DNA of 64,000 nucleotides from Sinomicrobium soli (GTDB lineage: Bacteria > Bacteroidota > Bacteroidia > Flavobacteriales > Flavobacteriaceae), in contig NZ_QLNV01000010.1 in assembly GCF_003285545.1 (NCBI RefSeq), positions 79,371-143,370 on the forward strand, given 5' to 3'. The notes below the pieces were generated by a model, which searched no databases, was not told the origin of the DNA, and saw only the letters and a list, made by a program, of their open reading frames with translations. Numbering within the stretch: the stretch's first letter is position 1; each line of letters starts with the position of its first letter. The position numbers were made by a program, and so were the translations under genes. Shown piece after piece: positions 35,615-45,716 of this stretch.

Positions 35615-37135
35615 TTACCAGTCCGGATTCTGTTCAATCTCCGGGTTGGTGTTGATCTCTCCCTGCGGAATGGGGAAATACTCATGCCTGGGGAGGCTCA
35701 GGAATTCTTTTCCTACCTTGTCGCTGTTTTCAATTTCCTCCCCGATAAGCCTCCAGCGTTTCAGGTCGTAAAAACGAAGTCCTTCGCGAAAGAACTCTAT
35801 CATCCGCTGATGACGGATCTCGGCCATCATCGCCTCCTGCCCCAGGCCGGATATGTCAGGCAGATTGGCCCTGCTGCGGATACGGTTCACCAGCGGAGCC
35901 GCTGCCTCCGGGTTTCCCTGCATGGTCAATGCCTCTGCATACATCAGCAGAACATCGGCAAACCGAAGGGCTTTTTCATTGATCTCCGATATCCATATGC
36001 CCTCGTTGTCATCCTGCCAGTTCTGGTACTTCCTGAACATGGAGCTATACCCGAACTGCAGTTCGAATTCGGAAAACGCCCTGTTGTAATACATGGCCCC
36101 GGGATAATCCCAGACAAGAGTGGCGTACATCCTGGGATCGAGATCCCCGTCAACGGTTTTTTCTTTCTGAAATTCTTCAAAGATCTTTTCCGTAGGAAAG
36201 GCCTCAAACCATCCTGCTGCTTCAGCGGGTGCGAACTCCTGGGCAGTGGTTACACCCTGTGATTCATCGGCATTCTCACCGGCCCACGGATCGGAGCCTC
36301 CTACATTCTGATTCTGGATTTCAAAAACAGATTCTATATTGTTGTCGTTCTCCGCCACAAAATTATCCTGGAAATCAGCGAGCAGGTCATAGGTATACGG
36401 TGCTTCAGCCATTCCTTCCGGGGTAGCCAGCACTGCAAATTCACCGGCAGCCTCAGCCCATTTCTCCTGGTACAGGTAGGCTTTTCCCAGGTATCCGGTC
36501 GCAGCGCCTTTTGTGGCTCTGCCTATCCATTCGTCGCCATAGCTTACCGGCAGATTTGTGATCGCATCGCTAAAATCGGCTTCTACCTGTGCCCAGACTT
36601 CCGCTTCCGGCAAGTTTGCCACAAAATATTCTTCCCGGCTTTGGGGAACCGTAGTAAAAACAGGCACCGATTCAAAATTAATCACGAGGTGAAAATAATT
36701 CAGCCCCCTCAGAAATTTGGCTTCGGAAATATAGACCGCCTTTTCCTCTTCGGTAATCCCCTCTACTGTTTCTATGTTATCCAGAATCTGGTTGGCCCTG
36801 AAAATACCGGTATAGCAACCGGTAAAAATACCGGCCGGCGTGCCTGTAGACGTCGTATTGGTAAAGGTCGAGAGTTCGTATAATGCTTTCACATCATTGC
36901 GGATAAAAAAATCGTCTCCCCGGCCATTGGTGAGTTCCACTCCTCTCACTCCCCAATAACCGTTATTGACATCTCTCAACACCTTATAGGTCGCTGCGAG
37001 AGCCGACAGTATATCGTCTTCCGTTTTCCAGTAATTTTCCTGGGTAATCACATTAGGATTGGTCTGGTCCAGTTCATCGTCACAGCCACAGAAGGCTGAA
37101 AGAAGGACTATCAGTATTAAAATACGGGTTTTCAT
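35615..37135 (-). CDS. SusD/RagB family substrate-binding lipoprotein (locus C)
   Basis: A protein of 506 residues with lipobox AFCGC and DDEL after the Cys. SusD features: LDQTNPNVITQENYWKTEDD, ANQILDNIETVEGITEEEKA, FLRGLNYFHLVINF, GAATGYLGKAYLYQEKW, FADVLLMYAEALTMQG, RHQRMIEFFREGLRFYDLKR and the C-terminal YFPIPQGEINTNPEIEQNP. It lies 132 bp behind SusC; the gap has short inverted repeats (GCCCGCCTGCCGGCGG type) but no gene. Surface binding partner of the locus C SusC. Confidence 0.95.
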   Translation of the reverse strand: MKTRILILIVLLSAFCGCDDELDQTNPNVITQENYWKTEDDILSALAATYKVLRDVNNGYWGVRGVELTNGRGDDFFIRNDVKALYELSTFTNTTSTGTPAGIFTGCYTGIFRANQILDNIETVEGITEEEKAVYISEAKFLRGLNYFHLVINFESVPVFTTVPQSREEYFVANLPEAEVWAQVEADFSDAITNLPVSYGDEWIGRATKGAATGYLGKAYLYQEKWAEAAGEFAVLATPEGMAEAPYTYDLLADFQDNFVAENDNNIESVFEIQNQNVGGSDPWAGENADESQGVTTAQEFAPAEAAGWFEAFPTEKIFEEFQKEKTVDGDLDPRMYATLVWDYPGAMYYNRAFSEFELQFGYSSMFRKYQNWQDDNEGIWISEINEKALRFADVLLMYAEALTMQGNPEAAAPLVNRIRSRANLPDISGLGQEAMMAEIRHQRMIEFFREGLRFYDLKRWRLIGEEIENSDKVGKEFLSLPRHEYFPIPQGEINTNPEIEQNPDW

Positions 37136-37267
37136 CTGTTCTTTTTTATTTGTTTTTCATAGGTCAGATGCCCGCCTGCCGGCGGACAGGGAATGCCCTA
37201 ATGATCATATCGGTAAGTGTACGGAAATTTGGTCCCGGGCATTTCATAAGGCTTTTTTATCTATCGG

Positions 37268-40200
37268 TTAAAACGAGAGTTCAACTCCGGTTAAAAAGGT
37301 TCTCGAAAGCGGGTAAGCCACATGGCCGAAGTCTACCCCCCTGTCCAGTACAGACCCTGACCTTCCCAGGTCGGGGTTATAACCTTTGTAATCCGTTATG
37401 GTAAAGATGTTGTCCAGGCTTATATAAATGCGACATCTTTTTACCTTAGCCAGTTTCAGCACATTTTCGGGGAGTGTATATCCCAATTGAAAGGTTTTAA
37501 AACGGAAATAGGAACCATCCTCAAGAAACCGGTCGGATGTTCTGGAATTCAGGTTCGGGTCGTTGATAACAGCACGAGGCATACCAGTATTCTGGTTTTC
37601 CGGGGTCCAGGCATTCAGTGTCGATTTCAAATAGTTGATCTCCAGATTCATACCTTCGAGATCCTGTCGTAACCCGTTATAGATCTTATTTCCCTGTGTG
37701 CCCTGGAAAAACAGGTTCATATCAAAATTCTTCCAGTTGAAAGCAGCTCCCAGGCCATACGAAAAATCCGGGTTCGGACTTCCGAGGTATTGCCGGTCGT
37801 CTTCGTCGATCTGCCCATCATTGTTATGATCTACAAAACGGATATCTCCCGGCCTGGCATTAGGCTGTATCAATGCCCCCTCATGTGTATGGGCATTGAC
37901 CTCTTCTGCCGAATTGAAAATCCCGTCGGTCTTTATCAGGTAAAATGCCCCCACGGGAAGCCCGGCCTGGGTTACGGTGGCAGAGGCCCCGTGATGTGTA
38001 GGCTGCCCGCCAAAGATCTGCTGTGACCCCGTACCCAGAAAATCGACCTCATTGTCTACAGAAGCGATGGTCCCCGTAAGCTGATACGAAAACTCTTCCC
38101 CTGAGTTGCTGAAATTCAACGAGGCCTCAAACCCCTTGTTGATAATCTGCCCCGCATTGATATACGGACTGTTTCCGCTGGCGCCGGTAGATAGAGGAAT
38201 AGGTACCTGTAGCAGTACGTCCGAATTCTTTTTGACGAAATAATCAAAGACAAATTCCAGGCGCCGGTCCAGGAAACTCAGGTCTGTTCCCACATTAAAT
38301 GTTTTTGAGCTTTCCCACTTGATATCCGGCGTGGCAAATGCGGTCTGTATGGCCCCGGGCCACAACAGCTGTTCCCGTCCCACCACATAATTCGTATTCA
38401 GGTTTATCGCGGGGCTGAAACGATAGTCGTCAAACTCCTGGTTTCCCAGAACCCCGTAACTCAACCGTAACTTGGCTATATCGATCGTTTCCTGGAGTCC
38501 GGCAAAAAAGGGTTCGTTCGACAGGTTCCAGGCAAAAGCCAGTGAAGGGAAATTCCCGAACCGCTGATCTTTTCCGAAACGCGAAGACCCGTCTCTTCTC
38601 AGTATTCCCGTAAGTACATAACGATCATCAAACGAATAGGTCAGCCGTCCCAGGTAAGAAACCAGGCTGTTCTCCCAGGCATTACTGCCGGATGCGATAT
38701 TTGTCGTTCCCGCATCCAGTACGTTCACACCAGGGGGCATTCCGCTCTTGGCTCCCGTAAGAATCCTGTACTTGGTATTCTGAAAGGTATATCCCACCAG
38801 GGCATTAATACTGTGTTTTCCAAAGGTCTTGTCATAGGTCAGGGTATTTTCTGCCAAGGTATACTCCGTTTCGTACCTCGCTTCATAAAGATCGGAATCC
38901 AGGTTGGTAAACAGTGTTCCCACCTCGTAAGGATAAGTATAGGTATAATCGTATCCGCTGGTGCTGGTATACCCGAGATTGAGCTTGTATTTTAACCCGT
39001 CCAGGATAGAGACTTCTGCAAAAGCATTTACTATCGCTTCCTTGGAATGCTCTTCAAGGTCTTCAAGGTTTAGCTGTGCTACCGGATTGGCAACATTCAA
39101 AACAGGTCCGTACGCCCCTCCGTATCCTCCTACGGCATCCGGGTTGTATACGTCGAATACCGGTATCATTTTGGGTGCCGACCCTACGGGATTTCCGCCC
39201 TGACCGCCCCATCCATCGGCCATGTTTCTCCAGTTTTCCTTAGACAGTATCACGGTTTCCCCTATCTTGAACCTCCCTTTGGTCAGGGTCGATTTAAAAC
39301 GGAGGTTCCACCGGTCGTAACCGGTGTTTTTAACAATCCCGTCCTGTTCCATATATCCCCCAGACACACTATAGGTATAATGTTCCCCTCCTCCACTGGC
39401 GGAGAGATTGTAATTTTTAACCGGGGCTGTTCTGTATATCTCGTTCTGCCAGTTTGTTCCCTTTCCCAGAGATCCCGGGTCTGACGCTATATCCAGCCTT
39501 CCCAGTCCGGCATTGTCATGGGCCGCATTACTTACCCCGGCCCATTCGGCAGCATTCAGCACATCCAGTTTATCCGTGATGGTCTGAAAACCGTAATAGG
39601 TACTGAAATCGATCGTGTTTTCATCTTTTCTCCCGGTTTTGGTGGTAATAATAACCACACCATTGGCTGCCCTCGACCCGTAAATAGCTGCTGCCGAGGC
39701 ATCCTTCAATATATCCATCGATGCTATATCCATAGGGTTCAGGTTGTTGATGTCGCTTACCTGTACACCATCTACTATATACAGGGGGTTATTATTGCCC
39801 AGGGAACCTGTACCCCGGATCAGGATACGCACTCCCGAACCCGGGTCTCCGCCGGCAGACTCTACCTGTACCCCGGGAACCCTTCCCTGCAATGCCTTTT
39901 CTACCGTATTGGAGCCCTGCGTAACGATATCTTCCGATTTCACCGATGAAACAGCACCGGTAACCTTCTGTCTGCTCTGCGTTCCGTAACCGACCACCAC
40001 AACTTCATCCAGTTGTTCCAGGTCCTCGACCAACGAAACATCTACGGTACTCCTTCCGTCTACTGCCACCGTCTGTGTCTTAAATCCTATATACGAGAAC
40101 TCCAGCTCGGCATCCGGAGCAACCCCTTCAATCTCGTAGTTTCCGTCAAAATCGGTAACCACTCCCTGGGCCGTTCCCTTTACCAGAATATTCACCCCGG

Positions 40201-40366
40201 GCAAGGGAGCACCGTCTGACGCCGAAATCACTGTTCCGGTAATCATGTCCTGTGAATTTGGCATATTCACTACAGCATGCAGTTTCACAAAGCACAGCAT
40301 ATACCCGATCAGCATCAGGTAATACACCGGTTTCCGCTTATTGCATGGAAAGCATTCTTTTTCCAT
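37268..40366 (-). CDS. SusC/RagA TonB-linked outer-membrane transporter (locus C)
   Basis: A protein of 1032 residues. Order: signal region, CarboxypepD-like domain (about 40-120, GTVISASDGAPLPGVNILVK), SusC signature LDEVVVVGYGTQSRQKVTGA, plug (LYIVDGVQVSDINNLNPMDI, LKDASAAAIYGSRAANGVVI) and a barrel ending RTFLTGVELSF. No STN domain. It lies 24 bp behind the GH2 gene, so the glycosidase is the first gene of this operon. It should import oligosaccharides for locus C. Confidence 0.95.
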   Translation of the reverse strand: MEKECFPCNKRKPVYYLMLIGYMLCFVKLHAVVNMPNSQDMITGTVISASDGAPLPGVNILVKGTAQGVVTDFDGNYEIEGVAPDAELEFSYIGFKTQTVAVDGRSTVDVSLVEDLEQLDEVVVVGYGTQSRQKVTGAVSSVKSEDIVTQGSNTVEKALQGRVPGVQVESAGGDPGSGVRILIRGTGSLGNNNPLYIVDGVQVSDINNLNPMDIASMDILKDASAAAIYGSRAANGVVIITTKTGRKDENTIDFSTYYGFQTITDKLDVLNAAEWAGVSNAAHDNAGLGRLDIASDPGSLGKGTNWQNEIYRTAPVKNYNLSASGGGEHYTYSVSGGYMEQDGIVKNTGYDRWNLRFKSTLTKGRFKIGETVILSKENWRNMADGWGGQGGNPVGSAPKMIPVFDVYNPDAVGGYGGAYGPVLNVANPVAQLNLEDLEEHSKEAIVNAFAEVSILDGLKYKLNLGYTSTSGYDYTYTYPYEVGTLFTNLDSDLYEARYETEYTLAENTLTYDKTFGKHSINALVGYTFQNTKYRILTGAKSGMPPGVNVLDAGTTNIASGSNAWENSLVSYLGRLTYSFDDRYVLTGILRRDGSSRFGKDQRFGNFPSLAFAWNLSNEPFFAGLQETIDIAKLRLSYGVLGNQEFDDYRFSPAINLNTNYVVGREQLLWPGAIQTAFATPDIKWESSKTFNVGTDLSFLDRRLEFVFDYFVKKNSDVLLQVPIPLSTGASGNSPYINAGQIINKGFEASLNFSNSGEEFSYQLTGTIASVDNEVDFLGTGSQQIFGGQPTHHGASATVTQAGLPVGAFYLIKTDGIFNSAEEVNAHTHEGALIQPNARPGDIRFVDHNNDGQIDEDDRQYLGSPNPDFSYGLGAAFNWKNFDMNLFFQGTQGNKIYNGLRQDLEGMNLEINYLKSTLNAWTPENQNTGMPRAVINDPNLNSRTSDRFLEDGSYFRFKTFQLGYTLPENVLKLAKVKRCRIYISLDNIFTITDYKGYNPDLGRSGSVLDRGVDFGHVAYPLSRTFLTGVELSF

Positions 40367-40390
40367 CGTTTTGGTTTTTATTGATTGATT

Positions 40391-43261
40391 CTATTTTATC
40401 AGAGACCTGATCTTGTTAAAGGAAAGCTGTGTTTCCGGACTAAACGCATCACTGTTCATATAGCGTTTCAAGCTGTACAGCAGCTGCCTGGCCTCCGGAC
40501 GTTTATCCCGATCTTTTACCAGGTCTATCCCGGAGATAAGTAATTTTCCTTTCCCTACCCTGCATTCCACCAGCAGGCCGAGCGACCTGGCGGTAAACCA
40601 GTCATCTATAACCCTCAATACCGGGGTCATCTCACTGTCCAGGTAATCTAACCGGATAGCATGGGCATGTGTCATGGCATCCCACCACTGCCAGTTACTG
40701 TGGCTTTGCGTGGGGAAATACCGGAATGCAGGATGGTCCGGGTCACAAAATATCCCGAGGGTATGAGGAGGCTGCCCCCTGGTCCAGGCCGTGTTCCAGA
40801 ATATGCTGGAAAAACCTACGGCAATATCTCCCCCGGCCTCATCTTTCAAACTCCCTTCCGGGAGAGACAGAAGCAGTGTTCCTCCCTCTTCCAGGTACTC
40901 TTTCTCCCGGTCTCCAAGGTGCCTCGCAACACGTACCCTGTCTTCTTCTTCCATCTCCTGCTTTGCCGGGTAGACCCATATCGGCCAGGAGTTCACGTAA
41001 CGCCCTACCGATACTTCAAGCGTAAGCATTTCCGGTTTCCGGACCTCAGAAAAGGCATAGTGTATATTCCCCAAGGCGATCCCGTTACCCAGAGGTATAT
41101 CGGTCTGTGACAGATCACCCCCGGCAAGGGTTTCGCCGTTTTCATATTTTATGGTCCATTCCGGGACAACAGCATCCAGGGGTTCCTTTCCGAAATGAGC
41201 AATCTCCACCCTGGCATCCAGAGACTCATCACTGGTAAAAACACGACGGGACAGGCGCACCAGGGGAACAGTAGCATCACAAAACCTGCGGTATTCCTCG
41301 GCACTGATATATCCTTTTTCTTTCCAGAAAGGGTTCAGCACCCCTACCAGGGCAGTTCCTTGTCCGGGAAAATCGTGTAAATCGAGCAACTGAAAACCTC
41401 CGAAACCCGGGGTACGAAGTGCAGCCTCTATATCTGCCTTGTAACAGAGTGCCTGTAGTTTTCCCGAGGCCATTAAAAAATCTCTTTCCATACCCTTCAG
41501 GCCATTATCGTATAACCGGTCTCTGAAGATTTCAAAATTCTTCGGCTTAAGTACACCGGTATATTGCGATATTTCCTCAAAATCGGGGTATACGCACCAC
41601 TGTCCTATTTCATGGCTGATCGTAGGATGTTCCCATTGCGATATGATATCACTCCAATCATAATCGGTACTGGGAGGTTCTTTATTGATAATGCTGTTCA
41701 GCGCTTCGCCCCATCGCTGTATCCGGGGGTCGGGGGTACTGTTAAAATCGTTCTGTTCCACTACAGGCCACCCTGCACCTGTAGTATACAGTCGCCGGGG
41801 GTCCCTGGCTTTCCAGTGCTCTACAAAATCTGTCAGGTATTCCACATGATGCTTTCCTGCCGGTTCGTTTCCATAAGCCATAAAACAAAATGAAGGATGG
41901 TTTCCATAAGCCTTTACCATGCGCTCACTCTCTTCCATGACATAGGTATCCAGGGGTTTTCCATCTCCTATAGTTGCCCCCTGGTTTGCCCATGAACTGC
42001 ATTCCACCTGAAAGTAGAACCCAAGTTCATCGGCAGCATCAAATGCAGCTTTGGGGGGACACCAGGAATGAAACCTCATGTGATTGAGCCCAAAAGACTT
42101 ACACACTTCTATAATCCTTTTCCACTCCTGTTTATCAGTAGGCGGATATCCCGTATTCGGGAATATGGCACATTCCAGGGTTCCTCTCATAAAGGTAAGC
42201 CTGTTGTTAATGGTAAGCTGGGAGCCACGGGAACCAATTTTACGCATCCCGAATTTTTCTTTCCGGACCGCTGTGATATCTTCTCCTTTCAGCTGAACGG
42301 ACATCTCGTACAGGTTTGGGTCAAACTCATCCCATAGAGCCGGCGAATCTCCCATGGGATAATCCAGTTGAAAAGTGGTCATTCCCTTTTCGAGAGATAT
42401 CTCTGCCCGTTTCTCCTCAAGGCGCCCATTAGCCCCGCTAACTTCAAACCGGGCATTCACCGTCTGTGCCCTGCCCGTCTCATTGGCCACAATAAGTTTT
42501 ACCTGTACTTCTTTTTTATCAATATCGGGATACAGGGCCATTTCTTCAACATGAACAAGCGGCTTTGCCTTTATGGAAATCGCGCCCACCATACCGTTCC
42601 AGTTAGACTGTGTATGGTCTGAAATACTGTGGGAGTTGATCCCCACATTCACATCTCCGATCCTGTTATCTACCTTAACCGACAAGATGTATTTCCCTGC
42701 AACCAGATGTTCGGGAAGACTGAAAACCTGTGGCGTTCCCAGGCTGTTTTCGGTCCCCAGGAGCTGGTCATCCAACCATACTGTGGTCTCCCAGTGTCCC
42801 CGCTCTATCCTGAATTCAAGAGATTGGTCTTCCCACCCCGGCGGGATCTCGATCTCCTTCCGGTACCATGCAACTCCCTTGTAATACTTCTCAGGCTGTA
42901 ACCAGAACGGAACCTTTATATTTCCGGGCTGCCTGTATTTTTCATAAGAAGGGTCCCTGAAAAAGGAAGAATCCACGATCCCCCCTGTCCAGGGGGTAGA
43001 AAGCTGTATCTCATTTCCCTTGCCATTGGTCGTCATGGAACCGGGAAGGGACACCGTTTCTTCAAACTCCTGTGTAAACCACTGCTGGTCTGTCCCTATA
43101 TCCGCAGCGTCTATCCTGAACCCCCATGTTCCCGACAGATCAAGTCTGTCCGACGAGTCCGGTTGCCCGGAATTACAGGAAAAAAACAATATTGACAGGC
43201 CCCATATCTTTAATAATTTCCTGATACGGTTTATATGACCCGGGAAATGAAGTGTTTTCAT
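40391..43261 (-). CDS. Glycoside hydrolase family 2-type enzyme, lipoprotein
   Basis: A protein of 956 residues with a lipobox-like LFFSC near residue 30. Domains in order: sugar-binding jelly roll (about 40-230, YKGVAWYRKEIEIPPGWEDQ), Ig-like domain (about 230-345) and TIM barrel (about 345-640). The barrel has the general acid in AYGNEPAG near 466 and a probable nucleophile Glu in SHEIGQW near 550. A C-terminal beta and Rossmann-like region follows. GH2 covers beta-galactosidase, beta-mannosidase, beta-glucuronidase and others; specificity cannot be read here. It is the only recognisable carbohydrate-cleaving enzyme of locus C and is its first gene. Likely periplasmic or surface exo-enzyme. 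Confidence 0.88.
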   Translation of the reverse strand: MKTLHFPGHINRIRKLLKIWGLSILFFSCNSGQPDSSDRLDLSGTWGFRIDAADIGTDQQWFTQEFEETVSLPGSMTTNGKGNEIQLSTPWTGGIVDSSFFRDPSYEKYRQPGNIKVPFWLQPEKYYKGVAWYRKEIEIPPGWEDQSLEFRIERGHWETTVWLDDQLLGTENSLGTPQVFSLPEHLVAGKYILSVKVDNRIGDVNVGINSHSISDHTQSNWNGMVGAISIKAKPLVHVEEMALYPDIDKKEVQVKLIVANETGRAQTVNARFEVSGANGRLEEKRAEISLEKGMTTFQLDYPMGDSPALWDEFDPNLYEMSVQLKGEDITAVRKEKFGMRKIGSRGSQLTINNRLTFMRGTLECAIFPNTGYPPTDKQEWKRIIEVCKSFGLNHMRFHSWCPPKAAFDAADELGFYFQVECSSWANQGATIGDGKPLDTYVMEESERMVKAYGNHPSFCFMAYGNEPAGKHHVEYLTDFVEHWKARDPRRLYTTGAGWPVVEQNDFNSTPDPRIQRWGEALNSIINKEPPSTDYDWSDIISQWEHPTISHEIGQWCVYPDFEEISQYTGVLKPKNFEIFRDRLYDNGLKGMERDFLMASGKLQALCYKADIEAALRTPGFGGFQLLDLHDFPGQGTALVGVLNPFWKEKGYISAEEYRRFCDATVPLVRLSRRVFTSDESLDARVEIAHFGKEPLDAVVPEWTIKYENGETLAGGDLSQTDIPLGNGIALGNIHYAFSEVRKPEMLTLEVSVGRYVNSWPIWVYPAKQEMEEEDRVRVARHLGDREKEYLEEGGTLLLSLPEGSLKDEAGGDIAVGFSSIFWNTAWTRGQPPHTLGIFCDPDHPAFRYFPTQSHSNWQWWDAMTHAHAIRLDYLDSEMTPVLRVIDDWFTARSLGLLVECRVGKGKLLISGIDLVKDRDKRPEARQLLYSLKRYMNSDAFSPETQLSFNKIRSLIK

Positions 43262-43312
43262 AATGGTGTTTTTAAATGGATTGATTACAGTATCTTACGA
43301 AATACCTATTCC

Positions 43313-43320
43313 CAAATTTA
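43313..43320 (-). promoter_or_regulatory. Candidate -7 box (TAAATTTG) of the locus C operon
   Basis: An exact TAnnTTTG match on the minus strand, 52 bp upstream of the GH2 start. No clear TTG -33 element at 19-21 bp. A direct repeat TTTAAATGGATT occurs at 43271-43282 and 43359-43370, flanking the box, and could be a regulator site. Confidence 0.4.
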
Positions 43321-43951
43321 ATGTCATTTATCCCTAATCGATATGGATATTACTTCCCTTTAAATGGATTATTTTACGATTTTAATATATATTAAGCTTT
43401 TATTTTTAGTTTATGTCAATAAAAATCCACTTATATTAACAAACAACACAACAACTATAATCTCCCCATTCATATTCCGTAATCGTATTCTTTACCAAAC
43501 CACCTCCCGGCCAGGCACAAACTGCAATCGGCTATTAAAATTCACAGGTATCCACAGAGGTAAACCACCGTGTGGACACCTCAAGCTGACAAGTTGTAAT
43601 AAACATTTTGATTATTGGCAGTTAAATTGTTCAAACAACATCCAATACCCCGGAAGAGCAGGTAAAGGGAAGCAAGACAGTTATGGCCGACAAGCCGGAC
43701 AGGAGAATAAAGTCCGGGGAGTTATCACGGCATGCCCTAATCAGAAGATTTGGAGGAATCCCGTAATTTAAGAACAAGAAGCTATAATATCACGGGTACC
43801 AGCCCCAAAAAACATGTTTTCCGGTATTCCCAATTTCTTCCCAATTTCTTGTTTTTCTTTGTATCGTCAATATGGGGAATTACAAAATATTCCTTTTTTT
43901 TGCATGATCTTTAGGATCCTGTGTAAGAAAATTTAATCTTTCATCCAATAT
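43321..43951. other. 630-bp intergenic region, locus C to accessory region
   Basis: AT-rich. The open frame at 43364-43771 has no protein-like composition and is judged spurious. One stem-loop stands out: AGGTATCCACA at about 43551-43561 pairs with TGTGGACACCT (10 of 11). It is followed by CCTCAAGCTGACAAGTTG, which resembles CCTCAAGTTGATAAGTTG in the structured RNA candidate at 59653-59670. No promoter box was recognised for the DUF2490 gene. Confidence 0.4.
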
Positions 43952-44716
43952 ATGGTTATGAAATTTACATTTGGTGCAGTATTGTTTTTTTTATTAATGA
44001 GTTCCGCTCATGCCCAGATCACCCCTCCCGGGCTTGGAGATGGTGTAAACGCGTCTTCCTGGTTTGCCGTGGGGGTCAAACAGGACCTCAATGCCGAAAA
44101 AGGCATCACTTCAACCACCTATGCAGGTATGGGCAGTATTAACGGCGACGGCAATGACACCCCGTTTGGGAGGGCAATGATTTATGTGATCAACCAGGAG
44201 ATAGAACATCATTTTGCCAAACGATGGAAATATTCAGGCGCTATCAGTTACCGCTGGCAGAACCAGTTCGACGATGCCCCTCCTTACGACCACAGGCAGG
44301 AAATACGGCTATACGGCCGCTATTCCTACCTGATCCCGGGAACATTCACCAACTTTTCATTTACTTTCCGGCCCGAACTGCGGTTGTTCTATACCCCGGA
44401 ATTCGATCCTTACAAAAACAAGGCCCAGTTCCGTACCCGTTTCGCTTCAAAAATGACCGTAAACCTCAGCCCCGACAAAAGCAAACGGCTGATTGCTGCA
44501 GCAGAATTTCTCATCGCTTCCAACAAGGAAGACCAATGGGATGCCTGGCAATACCGCGAAAGCAGGTTTTCCGTATATTACTCACACCAGCTGCCCAACC
44601 GGAACATTACCCTGAACCTCGGTTACATGAGCAACCCATTCGGCAAGGATTTTTACCACGTAGGGCACTATATCGCATTCGACATCACCCTCAGGAACCC
44701 GTTTGGGGAGGAGTGA
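43952..44716 (+). CDS. DUF2490 family outer-membrane protein
   Basis: A protein of 254 residues with a signal peptide (LMSSAHAQ); a second ATG two codons on is equally good. The mature part alternates beta-strands (RAMIYVINQEIEHHFAKRWK, FSFTFRPELRLFYTPEFDPY, NITLNLGYMSNPFG), matching the DUF2490 pattern of barrel-like envelope proteins of unknown function. It stands alone, the first gene of the accessory region. Function not known. Confidence 0.75.
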   Translation: MVMKFTFGAVLFFLLMSSAHAQITPPGLGDGVNASSWFAVGVKQDLNAEKGITSTTYAGMGSINGDGNDTPFGRAMIYVINQEIEHHFAKRWKYSGAISYRWQNQFDDAPPYDHRQEIRLYGRYSYLIPGTFTNFSFTFRPELRLFYTPEFDPYKNKAQFRTRFASKMTVNLSPDKSKRLIAAAEFLIASNKEDQWDAWQYRESRFSVYYSHQLPNRNITLNLGYMSNPFGKDFYHVGHYIAFDITLRNPFGEE

Positions 44717-44805
44717 TCTGAACATTTACTCATCTTCTTTTCAATACCGTCATCACCACAACATACTGCTATCGAAGGTCCCAACACCGGACTTCATCAA
44801 ATTGC

Positions 44806-44900
44806 TTACAACGGTTCCGGCTATATGTACAGGCAGGATTTGGAAGCAGTAGTTCCCGAATTGGCATGAACGCAAACCAAAGCTATGCTTTGTGTTGTAA
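44806..44900. repeat. attC-like stem-loop element, copy 1
   Basis: Bounded by inverted heptamers TTACAAC and GTTGTAA. Inside, GGATTTGGAAG and TTCCCGAATTGGC form a hairpin around GCAGTAG, and AAAGC-TAT-GCTTT forms a second. The order ACGGTTCCGG...GATTTG-GAAGCAGTAG-TTC...AATTGGCA...AACC is shared with the element at 58949-59015, so it is a dispersed repeat. It resembles integron attC sites in having complementary end boxes and a bulged stem, but the boxes are not canonical. It lies 3' of both the DUF2490 and VOC genes. Confidence 0.45.
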
Positions 44901-44988
44901 CGTATTTCCTATAAAACGTCCAGGCGTAGCTTTGGCAGAATACCTGCCTGGCAGGTTACTTATAGCCATTGCCGGCGGTTTGTTTTTT

Positions 44989-45441
44989 TTATTTTTCATT
45001 GAGCTGTTGTGCAAGCCCTACTAAAATTCCTTCTGTTCCGCGGATGTAACAAAGTCGATACACATCTTCATACTGCACTATTTCTCCAACAAGTTCCGCA
45101 CCTTGTCTGATAAGTCTTGAAACCAACTCGTCAATATGGTCAACCCTGAACATCACGCGTAGATAACCAAGTGAATTAACAGGTGCTGTTCTGTGGTCAG
45201 AAATGGTTTCGGGTGTTAGAAATTTTGAGATTTCAAGTCGGCTATGTCCATCAGGGGTAACCATCATCGCCACTTCTACAGATTGATTCTCCAGGCCTGT
45301 TACTTGTCCTGCCCATTCACCTTCAACCATTCCCCGTCCTTCAAGTGTCAGTCCGATTTCTGTGAAAAAGGAAATGGCATTGTCGAGGTTTTCTACAACG
45401 ATACCCACGTTATTCATTTCGAGTAACTTACTTTTTTCCAT
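44989..45441 (-). CDS. VOC (glyoxalase/bleomycin-resistance fold) family protein
   Basis: A protein of 150 residues, cytoplasmic. The typical beta-alpha-beta-beta-beta pattern is seen twice: NVGIVVENLDNAISFFTEIG, then LGYLRVMFRVDHIDELVSRL, with ELVGEIVQYEDVYRLCYIRG and GILVGLAQQL at the end. VOC proteins bind a divalent metal and include glyoxalases, dioxygenases and antibiotic-binding proteins; this one cannot be placed further. A good promoter is visible upstream. An attC-like element lies 88 bp downstream, consistent with a mobile single-gene unit. Confidence 0.88.
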   Translation of the reverse strand: MEKSKLLEMNNVGIVVENLDNAISFFTEIGLTLEGRGMVEGEWAGQVTGLENQSVEVAMMVTPDGHSRLEISKFLTPETISDHRTAPVNSLGYLRVMFRVDHIDELVSRLIRQGAELVGEIVQYEDVYRLCYIRGTEGILVGLAQQLNEK

Positions 45442-45520
45442 ATTTCAATGTAGTGGTTTAGTGCATTGATGCCTGGTTCCTTAAGTTTTCCGATGCCATT
45501 AACTGTCATGCGAATAAAAT

Positions 45521-45549
45521 CAAAATTAAACATTTGTTTTTTTAAGCAA
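45521..45549 (-). promoter_or_regulatory. Promoter of the VOC gene
   Basis: On the minus strand TTG (45549-45547), 18 bp, then TAATTTTG (45528-45521) match the Bacteroidota -33/-7 pattern. The ATG is 80 bp downstream. Confidence 0.5.
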
Positions 45550-45587
45550 TTACGCAATCATAAATAGGGATCACCATTCCTTAAAAA

Positions 45588-45716
45588 ACGTTTACTTTAT
45601 TCATCTCCTTTTGTGTAGGCATTTACCTTGGCCATATCAAGCCCATCTATGCGGGTTTCATCTTGTTGATTTTCCTTGTTCCCGGTTCAATGATCGCCAA
45701 CACTCAAATGTATTAA
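45588..45716 (+). pseudogene. Membrane-protein fragment (possibly DoxX-like)
   Basis: The frame encodes FCVGIYLGHIKPIYAGFILL and IFLVPGSMIANTQM then a stop. It is a hydrophobic, protein-like stretch with no start codon or upstream continuation. It may be the remnant of a small membrane protein. The surrounding 45550-46091 stretch, about 540 bp, holds nothing else I can support. Confidence 0.25.

Noticed and set aside
43364..43771. Possible 135-residue protein in the gap after locus C
   Set aside because: No signal, domain or promoter; composition typical of AT-rich intergenic DNA.
44806..44900. CRISPR repeat
   Set aside because: Only two diverged, distant copies occur and there is no regular spacer array or cas gene in the window.
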